The notes below the pieces were generated by a model. It worked only from the letters and a program-made list of their open reading frames with translations. It did no database searches and was not told the origin of the DNA. The position numbers were made by a program, and so were the translations under genes. Shown here piece by piece: positions 56,344-64,000 of a stretch of 64,000 bases of DNA (position 1 is its first letter; each line of letters begins with the position of its first letter). The DNA is from Paramyrothecium sp. XJ0827 (lineage: Eukaryota > Ascomycota > Sordariomycetes > Hypocreales > Stachybotryaceae): positions 310,001 to 374,000 of the forward strand of contig JAJFPB010000009.1 in the NCBI GenBank assembly GCA_020881915.1, in the 5' to 3' direction.

Positions 56344-57207
56344 ATGCTTTCCAGACTTTCATCCGCGCTGGCGCTTGCCATTGTTGCTTTGCCTTGCGCG
56401 CTGGGTCATTCGAACTTTTTGGCTCTTATTCATAACGGCCGGAAGACGGGTGATTGGGAATATGTGCGGGAGAATACTGGCGGCAACGGCCCCATCGACC
56501 CAGCCTCGCCTGATTTTGTTTGCAACCAAGGAGGTCTGGATGCCGCGATCATGGCACGCACCAAGACCTACACTGTCGCTCCTGGAGATGAGGTCGGATT
56601 CACTGTAGTGCAGGAGTTCATCCACGGCGGCCCAGTCTCCGTTTATATGAGCAAGGCACCCAATGGCATTACAGCGGCTCAATACAATGGTAACGGGGAT
56701 TGGTTCAAGGTGTACGAACTCACCTATACATCTGTCAATAGTGCAGAAGGTGTGATTTGGGCCAGTTCCGTGTACGACAAATCCATCTCGGCAGGAAGGG
56801 GCATGCGAAACTTCACCTTTACTCTGCCGCAAACTATTCCGCCTGGTGAATATCTTATGCGTGCTGAGCACATTGCTTTGCATGGTGCCAGTGTTGTCGG
56901 TGGCGTACAGTACTACCCGGGCTGCGCGCAGCTAAAGATTACCGGATCAGGAGCTGGAAAACCCGGGCCTCTGGTCAAAGTTGATAAGAATCTCTGTAGG
57001 TGCTACATCGAGTCACCTAAAAGCAGATGGCTAATATGCTGTTTAGACTCGCCTACAGACCCAGGCGTGCTGGTTAATATTTACTGGCCTCCGCTATTGA
57101 ACTATACCGCCCCTGGTCCTGCTACTTGGCCGAATCGTTGTACTGACCATACACCTAATCTTCTTGGTAAGGCGAATGATGGCAACTGTAATCCTGTAAA
57201 GGCTTAA
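56344..57207 (+). CDS. AA9 lytic polysaccharide monooxygenase
   Basis: Two exons, 56344-56995 and 57047-57207, give 270 aa. The 51-bp intron is a multiple of three and free of stops, so it can be misread as coding. Splicing restores YSPTDPGVLVNIYWPP in place of a Cys-rich insert that no AA9 protein has. Residues 1-21 are a signal peptide, and cleavage after Gly leaves His as the first mature residue (HSNFLALIHNG). That His is half of the copper-binding histidine brace. The second His is in RAEHIALHGA, and the axial Tyr is in GGVQYYPGCAQLKITGSG. Secreted AA9 enzymes oxidatively cleave cellulose or related glucans using hydrogen peroxide or oxygen and an electron donor. There is no CBM1 or GPI-type tail; the C terminus is a short Asn/Pro-rich end. 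Confidence 0.92.
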   Translation: MLSRLSSALALAIVALPCALGHSNFLALIHNGRKTGDWEYVRENTGGNGPIDPASPDFVCNQGGLDAAIMARTKTYTVAPGDEVGFTVVQEFIHGGPVSVYMSKAPNGITAAQYNGNGDWFKVYELTYTSVNSAEGVIWASSVYDKSISAGRGMRNFTFTLPQTIPPGEYLMRAEHIALHGASVVGGVQYYPGCAQLKITGSGAGKPGPLVKVDKNLCRCYIESPKSRWLICCLDSPTDPGVLVNIYWPPLLNYTAPGPATWPNRCTDHTPNLLGKANDGNCNPVKA

Positions 57208-58395
57208 TATACGCTGAGCTGAGCGTTCGTGGTTGGAGGATACCCTTACGAGGTCGGTGTGGCTGGAAATACCCAGTATCATAGACTGAGTATAGTTGAA
57301 GTCCTGGTGCATGAGAAAAGCCTACCAACGTATGGAAGAATTAGGACTCGTTATACATCATGGATCTGTCTTCCTTTTTCTCCTCCCCTCTTGTCTCTGA
57401 TTAACTATGTCCGAGTATATTGAGTGAGCGAGCTCTGATGGCACTTTTTCGACTATTATCGCGAAGTCCTCTGTGTGCCGGCCGCTGGTATACTTTCATT
57501 AGGTATGATTTAGGGTGGATCATAAGGAACGGTTTGTCCTCTGGGGGCTAGAATCTTTACTATTTCGAGTATCTCACTGAACCCCTAATCGCCATGTGAT
57601 GGCTTCGCCAATCTGCGAGCTTGCTTCCGAGTTATTAGACCGGACTTTTTCCGTTTATGTCGAGCTTGTAAATCTGCGGACATCTGCGTTCTAAATTTTC
57701 TGAAGAGTTTGGATCCAGGGGCATGAAACTGGCCTTGAGAAAGACGCCGCAGCCTATGACTTTGCCTCGAATGGGTTTGGCACCGGGCACTTCATAAATA
57801 TTGGCCTAGACCCAAGAATCCCATTGCCTCTTCTGCAAGCATGTGTCTGATTCCCGCCAGCCTGGCTTTCCCTACGAATCACGTGTGTGGAAGTGAAGTA
57901 CAGCCAGGGCATGACTCGGTCGACAATCCCTTCCGAGAATTTCTCAAGGAAGCCGCAAACATTCATGAGGGTCCGAGGAACAATCGTGAAGACTAGTGAA
58001 AGGTGTGTAAGGCTTGATTCTGGAATACTCTCCGGAATAAACCAAATATGTCTCCAACAAGGCAGCATAGCAAGGTAAGCCAGCGAGGCCCATCTGATGT
58101 TGCTATGAGGTTCATGGACCAACCCTGAGTGCTTCATAAACAAGTTTGAACTGATTGTGGGCTCAGATTCCCGGTTGGCTTCCCTGGGATCTGCCATAGA
58201 TGTCGCCAATGTAGAATCATGCACTCACCACTACCAACGTCGTATTCTGGAGGAGCAAGTCGTGGAGTTGAGGCGCAACAAACATGCACGAGTCTTTCAA
58301 TTGCCGTATTGAATGATCCGCATATAGATCCAGTTCTCAAGAGGCACGATAATATATTTCATTATATTCTGGTTTCCACTGACACATGCAAGAGT
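57208..58395. other. Convergent intergenic region, no gene assigned
   Basis: The minus-strand frame 57754-58224 (156 codons) contains a hydrophobic, protein-like stretch (NIRWASLAYLAMLPCWRHIW), but no family is recognised and no good splice partners are found. The rest shows nothing. Confidence 0.45.
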
Positions 58396-59689
58396 CTAAT
58401 GACCCACCATGGCCTGGTGCGCCTCCCCGTACCTGTTACCATGTGGCTTGGCATCGTCAATAATTCTTCGCATTTCCTGCTTCTCTTCCTCTGTGAACTC
58501 AATATCTCTGGATTTCCAGTTCTCCTCGAGGCGCTTTGCTTTGGTAGTGCCTGGAATCGCAATCATTCCCTGTGCCGCAACCCAAGCGAGAGCGACTTGA
58601 GGAGTGGTGCAACCCTTCCTCGCAGCAATCTTTTTAATCTCCTCAACTATCGCGCGGTTCTTGTAAAAGTTCTCGCCCTGAAATTTCGGTGCTTTAAGAA
58701 ATCATCAGCAATCTTGCAGAAACTTTGCAACAAGATAGAAACTTACAGGATCGGCGAAAGTCGTTTGGCGCAAAGTCATCAGGAGATTTGTAATCGAAGT
58801 TGTCCACGAGCCATCCATGGCCAAGTGGGCTGTAGGCCACGTACGCTACGTCAAGCTCTCGAGCAGTCTCGATCAAACCGTCTGTCTCATGAATCGTTTC
58901 GAAAGCAGAATACTCGGCTTGCACGGCATCGATTTTCGCAACTTCAGGCAAGTCAGCCAGGAGCCCACGGATAGGCGATGAAACATTGGTATAAGGATGT
59001 GTAGGATAAGATGGCTCCCCTACTTACTTGAGTTTGCCTTACGTAGCGTTGCGGCGGAGCACTCCGACAGACCAATGAATTTTGTCTTTCCTGCGCGACG
59101 GATCTCGTCAAGTGCCCCAATCGATTCCTCGAGAGGGGTTTCTAATAGAACGGCCCAGTCAATACACTGAAAGCTCGTCAAATCACAGAGATGGACAACC
59201 TACTAGGATCTATGCGGTGCAGATAGTAAAGATCTGGGGCAAAGCCCAATCGCTCGATGGTGCCCTCAATGTATTCCTTAATGTGAGATGCCGAGTTTGT
59301 GACGGTACCCTCTCCGTTGAAGACATTGAAACCGCATTTTGAGGCGACTGTGCATGAGATTGTCAGTATACAAATGAACAAACAATGACTCTGTACCTAC
59401 TGAAGACCTTGTCCCGAACATTGTGCTTTCTGATAAAATCTCCCAGAAGCTTCTCGTTGACGCCTGCCTGGTAGACAACCTAGAACATGAAGTTAGTAAT
59501 GCTTGCATGCTGCCGCCATATTGTACGTACAGCAGTGTCCCAGAACGTGCAGCCTAGTTCGATTGCCTTCAGCAAAACTGGTTCGGCTTCTTCGAGGCTA
59601 AGATTGCTGCCTAATCCGAAGCTGAGCCCCATGGCACCAAAGCCAGGAGATGCTACTTGGAGCTGAGCAAAGGGAAGTGTTTTGACCAT
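58396..59689 (-). CDS. Aldo/keto reductase (AKR13-like)
   Basis: Six exons: 59531-59689, 59401-59479, 59204-59347, 59028-59141, 58747-58941 and 58396-58691, giving 328 aa with exact phases. The TIM-barrel catalytic tetrad is visible: Asp in CTFWDTA, Tyr in VVYQAG a few residues later, Lys in VFIASKCG and His in LYYLHRIDP. The C-terminal NADPH-binding segment reads [14 protein letters not shown]. The family reduces aldehydes and ketones with NADPH in the cytosol; the natural substrate here is not known. It has no signal peptide. A TATAAAA element lies about 90 bp upstream (59775-59781). Dense short introns (50-90 nt) explain why no long open frame marks this gene. Confidence 0.92.
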
Positions 59690-59774
59690 TTTGGAGAGTG
59701 AGCTATTAGATGTTGAAGATTCGAATACGAAGTATTAGTTAAAACAGAGCTACGATTGAATGGCGGGTATGGCG

Positions 59775-59781
59775 TTTTATA
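59775..59781 (-). promoter_or_regulatory. TATA box of the aldo/keto reductase gene
   Basis: TATAAAA on the minus strand lies 86-92 bp upstream of the start codon at 59689. Confidence 0.5.
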
Positions 59782-60564
59782 CATGTGCCCTCGGGGACCT
59801 CGATGGCCTGTGACGTCGAAGGCATCACCACTCCAAGTGGAGCCTTTCCCATCCGTGATAGGGTGTTTGAATGTTCACTAGCGAGCCGCGAAGTGTGTCG
59901 GCATATCGTCGGGTGCGGGAGAAATTGCTCAAGCAGGAGAACTCCATCAGTAAACTCCGTTAAGCCCGTCTCTCTCTCCCCTCTCGTCGACCTTGATTAA
60001 AAATGGAACACCCCACACAGCAGTTCGCCTGCCGGAGCCTTAGCAAGAAATATCCAATCAGATTCAGCCGTTGCTGTGAGCTCCACGAGTCCACCGTCAG
60101 CAGATTGCAGCACCGGAAGCAGCCTCCGAATCCGGCTCTGGCTGTGTCTAAGCCCGATATTCCCGTGCACCACCCATTGAGTCATACGAGTTGTTTGATC
60201 GATCGGTGCCTCACCACGAAAACAATTAATAATTTGTGTTTGAGTCTCGCGAGATTACCAATATGACAGGTTGTCATTTCGTGTTTTTGCGTGCAGACAG
60301 CTAGACTGCATTATCACACGGGCCTGCGGTGTGGCTGCCAGTAAGTCGGTCTGGAAACGAGGAGGGTGGAAAGTCGGCGTATAGTTCAGTCATAGCTTGC
60401 AAAGCTTGCTGGCGGATGTTTATTTGGCTGTGAAAAGGTTACGAAGATACCACTTTCGACTGGCATCACCGGAAAGAACACGGTGAAACGATGATCCACA
60501 TATTAATAGCACAGATACGCCTTGCCTGTCAGTACTATGTCAAGTGCTGGTACGCATCCAGCTT

Positions 60565-60592
60565 GGGGGCAGGGGGGCGGGGGCGGAGGGGG
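60565..60592 (+). other. Candidate G-quadruplex motif
   Basis: Four runs of five or six G, separated by one to four bases, occur within 28 bp. This fits the usual G4 pattern (four G3+ runs with loops under seven). It is about 370 bp before the DUF3433-type gene. Formation in vivo is not shown. Confidence 0.5.
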
Positions 60593-60962
60593 TCGCAGAA
60601 TCTGGTCCACGTTGCTTTGGGGGCTTGGGGCGAATAGGGGAACGTTCATGCATTATAGGTGCCTACTGCGACGACACCGAGAAAAGATTTGCAGAGTGGC
60701 CGAGTCAATTCGTGATATGAGAAGCTTGGTAGTTGCAGTGTCTCAAACACAACCGCACATCACTTCTTCCTTTGTGTTAAACGTCAGCCTTGCCGTCCTC
60801 TTTCCTTCTATTTGCACTTCTCCCTGCCCCCATGTGCAATTCTGACTGCATGTTGCAAAACGCCCTGTTTTGGACGTGATCGTACTCACATATCTAAATG
60901 AGGCGGTTGCCTGTAGTCGCGTAGAGCAGAAGTGTCTACAAAATTATTCTTTATAACAACTC

Positions 60963-63900
60963 ATGGGAATAACATTGTCCTGCTGTCCTGATTCCAAGCA
61001 GCAACATTCAAAGATGCAAACAACAATGGCTAGACCAAGTTCACCCACACTCGAAGATAGAGGTGCCTCTTCAGATGGCCAGGTGTCCTCAAGTATCGTC
61101 TCTTTGCACGAAAACAACATGGATTGGGACCCAGCCGAGGCTAGTTTTGAACACTCAAGTTCTGGAAAACAGTCTGAACCGTTTGTAACGACGCCTCGTG
61201 TTGGGTTTCGCATCAGTGCTACGACAGGACAGCATAGTCAACAGCACCAAATCCAACCCGAGCCTGGAAGACAAACCGAGTCCTCATTTTCTATGCCTCT
61301 GCCCAATATCGAAAGCGAGCAAATTTATTCACGCCAAGAAATAGTGATGCTCCCGGTTGGATCTCCAACCGCTTTCGGCAATGACACCTGCAAGAAACCA
61401 TCGAGTTTGGAGAGTATTGCCATAGCGCACCCGAAAGCATCTTGGAGACCCAAATACCTTCGTCGGCCCAAGATTATCATACTCATCGTTTTCATACTTG
61501 CGGTATTCATCGTCATGACAGTTTTAAAAGTGTTTTCTCAGCGTAACAACGGTTTTCTCGCTGCTTCTTCGAAATTGCACTACCTATGGAGATTTGCTCC
61601 TGTCGCCGGTACTCAAACACCTAGCCTGAACGCATTTGGATGTGCACTTGACTGACTCAAATGCCTAGTTTTCACATTGGCTTCGCTCTGCTGGTCTAGG
61701 GTTGAGAGAGATGGCCTTCGCTACATGCCTTGGATCAAGTTGCGACAACAGCCGTCCGCGTCGCTTTCTCACACTCTGCTCTTGAACTATCTTTCAGTAT
61801 TCAAGCCTCTCGTTTTAATCAGATCCGCAAAGAATCGAGACTGGCTGATCCTGCCTCTTGTTCTGGTCACTTTCTTGTTACAACTCCTCGCGGTTTTTTC
61901 AGCCGGCTTGTTCGCTCTTGAACGAGTCGAGGTATTGAACCATGGAATCAACATCAATGTTACGACTGACTTTGTTGACCAACTCCACCCCGACGTCTAT
62001 CTCGATTGGCAGCCAACGCAGACTCTCCGGGCTATCAGGCTATACAACGTTTTGTACCCTGAAGGTACTGGACCTGGATATGTCCATCAAAGTTTTGACT
62101 CGGTGGTACAGCAGCCATCATTTCTCAAAATCCAAGCCAATGTCGGCATTCTGCGAGGTGAGGCTGAATGCGAACTAGGAAGCATAGTTGCGTATAGAGG
62201 CTACCGCGGGGCCGATGATGGAGCCTACCGAGAATGGCTGACTGGACAAGTTCCGCAATGTTCAGAACCCTTCAATATTCATAACGACGAGCTTGATGAG
62301 TTTCAACCTTCTGTTTCCCGAGTCTGGTATTCGGATTACTCTGTTTCCCAAGAGCCAAAGACCTGCGACAAAGATGTTGTGCACTTTGTCTACTGGCGAG
62401 CCGAGATGTCAGATCCTACTGCCACCATGGACAGAAACATGACCTTAAAAGACTCTGCTGTTGTTGCCTGTAAGATTGGTGCCTCAATTGTCTCTGGCAA
62501 AGTCCTGCAAAACAAGAACAGCTCCAGCTGCTCCGTCGATCCTGACGTTCCGTTGCGCCCTGCGCCCTTCGATGTCGTTCGGTTAGTTCACAACATGGGC
62601 TCCTTTGTGGATGGCATGGGCAATAACTATACCTACTCAAATGAGATCGGGAAGAGTTTCCAACCGCAGTACGACGGTCATGATTGGCAGACTTTTTCCC
62701 CATACAGCCACTCGAGAATGGGTTCAAGCCAGACCAGCTCACAAACAACAGTTTTGCCCTGGAGTTCGTCAGGAAGTCTTTTATTCATGTTATTCCTTTG
62801 GCCGCTCGGTTCATGGCTATGAGAGAGATATCGACAGAGATGCAAGGATCAGCATTGGTGACGGAAAGTCGGCTTGTCGTTCAGACACTGCAGTACTCTG
62901 CTATGACTGCCTTACTTTGGCTGATTCTCGGATGTGCGGCTGCATTGCTCTTCATGGTAGATACAGAGCCAATTGCCTTTAGGGATCCCGCTACGCCATT
63001 TAACTGCGCTATTTTTCTTGCGAAGAATCCGGAGCTCAGGCAGCAACTGCGGACAACAGGATCATGGCTTGACGAACGCCTCGCCTCAATGTTGCTTAAC
63101 GCTTCTCCCTCTATAAGTCTTGAGCATACTTTGGAGCCCTCGCAACATACTGCCCCAGGAAGTCCAAAAATAGGGACAACATCATTAACGGAGAGATTGG
63201 ATAACGAACTGAAGCTCAACGTTGCGCGAAGGCTCAAACCCGTCATAGGACCGGTAACTCTTTCCAGGTCTGATAGTCCGGAGAAAACCAGGGACGCACG
63301 GTGGTATCGACCATGGCAACTGCTGATTTCTGTGCGACTTGCATTTGTTTGCTTCCTGATTACTCTTGCTAGTGTTGTCGGCATCACCTGGAGCTTTTCA
63401 AGAAATAACCATGGACTACTCGACATCCATGATGGTAACCTTCCATCATTTCTGTGGACATCAATCCCTACCATTATTGCTGTTGCTATCAGTTCATACT
63501 TGTTGGGCGCGAGCCTTGAGGTCCGTGTCATTACACCTTTCGCTTTTCTGCAGCGCGGTGCGGGCTCCAGCATTCTCAAGGTTTCGCCCAATGATTATGC
63601 TAGTACCCTTCGAGAGATAAAATGTCCCTCTCTGCGGCTTGGCCTCCTCCTCACTTTATTCTGTGCAGCGATATCGCTAGTTCTTACACCGTTTGGAGGC
63701 ACATTGCTTACGGATGATTACATGACGAGAGATTCTGTGGCCCGCATATCGCAGGATGATTGGATTTCAAGAGATCCTCCTCCTCGTTTGACAAAGAATG
63801 TGTCAGGTGAAGTGAGGGAAGATGCCTCAACTCACCAGGAGGTTGCATTACTTCTAGGACTGTTATACTTTCGCAATTACTCTTTCCCAGCATGGACTTT

Positions 63901-64000
63901 CGAAGACTTGGTGTTTCCAAAGTACTCCCTCCATGAAGCACCATCCTTCAGCTCAATCAATACGTCCCTCCACATCAGGATTCCGGCGCTTCGGCCAGAG
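60963..64000 (+). CDS. Large DUF3433-type membrane protein with a frame change, 3' end outside window
   Basis: Exon 1 (60963-61608) encodes a polar N terminus of about 170 residues and one hydrophobic helix. Exon 2 starts at 61669 after a 60-nt intron with matching phase. It continues through a second helix pair (RDWLILPLVLVTFLLQLLAV), a large Cys-containing, Asn-glycosylatable loop and a helix region. At the T5 run 62693-62697 the frame stops being protein-like and ends at 62822. The frame one base over then stays open from there to the window end, with more helices (TALLWLILGCAAALLFMV, LLISVRLAFVCFLITLASV). One missing T would join them. The repeated unit of two helices and long loops resembles fungal DUF3433 (PF11915) proteins of unknown function. 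A true frameshift, an unusual intron or a sequence error are all possible. Confidence 0.7.

Larger units (their letters stand above)
59690..60962. other. Divergent intergenic region with G-run motif
   Basis: It carries the promoters of the aldo/keto reductase and the DUF3433-type gene and a G-rich stretch at 60565-60592. The 87-codon plus frame at 60003 has no domain or signal peptide. Confidence 0.55.

Noticed and set aside
57754..58224. 156-codon minus-strand frame with a hydrophobic stretch
   Set aside because: No family, signal peptide or splice-supported extension could be found, so it is not listed as a gene.
60003..60266. 87-codon plus-strand frame between reductase and DUF3433-type gene
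   Set aside because: No domain, no signal peptide and no intron-based extension; it lies in a promoter region.

Overview
The window looks like the nuclear genome of a filamentous ascomycete (Pezizomycotina, probably a plant-associated Sordariomycete). Genes are broken by short introns of about 49-100 nt with GTRNGT-like donors and CTAAC/CTAAT branch sites. The protein families are typical of such fungi: Zn2Cys6 regulators, a DUF3433-type membrane protein, a fungal NLR, an AA9 LPMO, a CBM1 pectate lyase and a BAS2-like effector. Exon structures below were built by hand from splice sites and reading phase. Where phases close to a whole number of codons I say so. No database search was possible, so family names rest on recognised motifs.

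Layout: 1-665 (-) start of a secreted class II haem peroxidase, cut by the window edge. 2519-4192 (-) Zn2Cys6 regulator. 4974-7649 (+) secreted copper amine oxidase in five exons. 9591-17884 a probable tartrate-use cluster: tartrate/D-malate dehydrogenase (-), D-glycerate kinase (+), MFS anion transporter (+), a regulator with only the fungal transcription-factor homology domain (-), and a small Zn2Cys6-only protein (+). 18654-20947 (-) long-chain acyl-CoA synthetase. 21745-22997 (-) CBM1-PL3 pectate lyase. 25173-25854 (+) small secreted SnoaL-like protein. 26374-29806 (-) UPF1-like helicase with an in-frame stop and a probable frameshift. 31004-31159 tandem repeat with a palindrome. 32254-32640 (-) BAS2-like secreted effector. 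35106-39132 (-) NLR with lipase-like, NB-ARC and TPR parts. 40416-42508 (+) PhoD phosphatase/phosphodiesterase. 43290-43700 remnant of a DHA2 MFS transporter. 45237-47389 (+) SLC6-type transporter. 47830-49194 (-) F-box/LRR-type pseudogene. 49892-51633 (-) FAD-linked oxidase. 54095-55110 (+) decayed pectin lyase. 56344-57207 (+) AA9 LPMO. 58396-59689 (-) aldo/keto reductase. 60963 to the right edge (+) DUF3433-type membrane protein with a frame change.

The strongest systems-level signal is at 9.6-17.9 kb. The enzymes would form a route: tartrate imported by the MFS carrier, decarboxylated by the dehydrogenase to D-glycerate, then phosphorylated by glycerate kinase into glycolysis. Three intergenic regions of this block each carry a CGG-N12-CCG palindrome, and two of these share almost the same spacer. 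The DNA-binding domain and the regulatory domain of the presumed control protein lie in two separate, divergently transcribed genes. Much of the rest is plant-wall or host-interaction equipment (peroxidase, PL3, AA9, pectin lyase relic, BAS2-like effector) separated by long gene-poor stretches that contain decayed genes.
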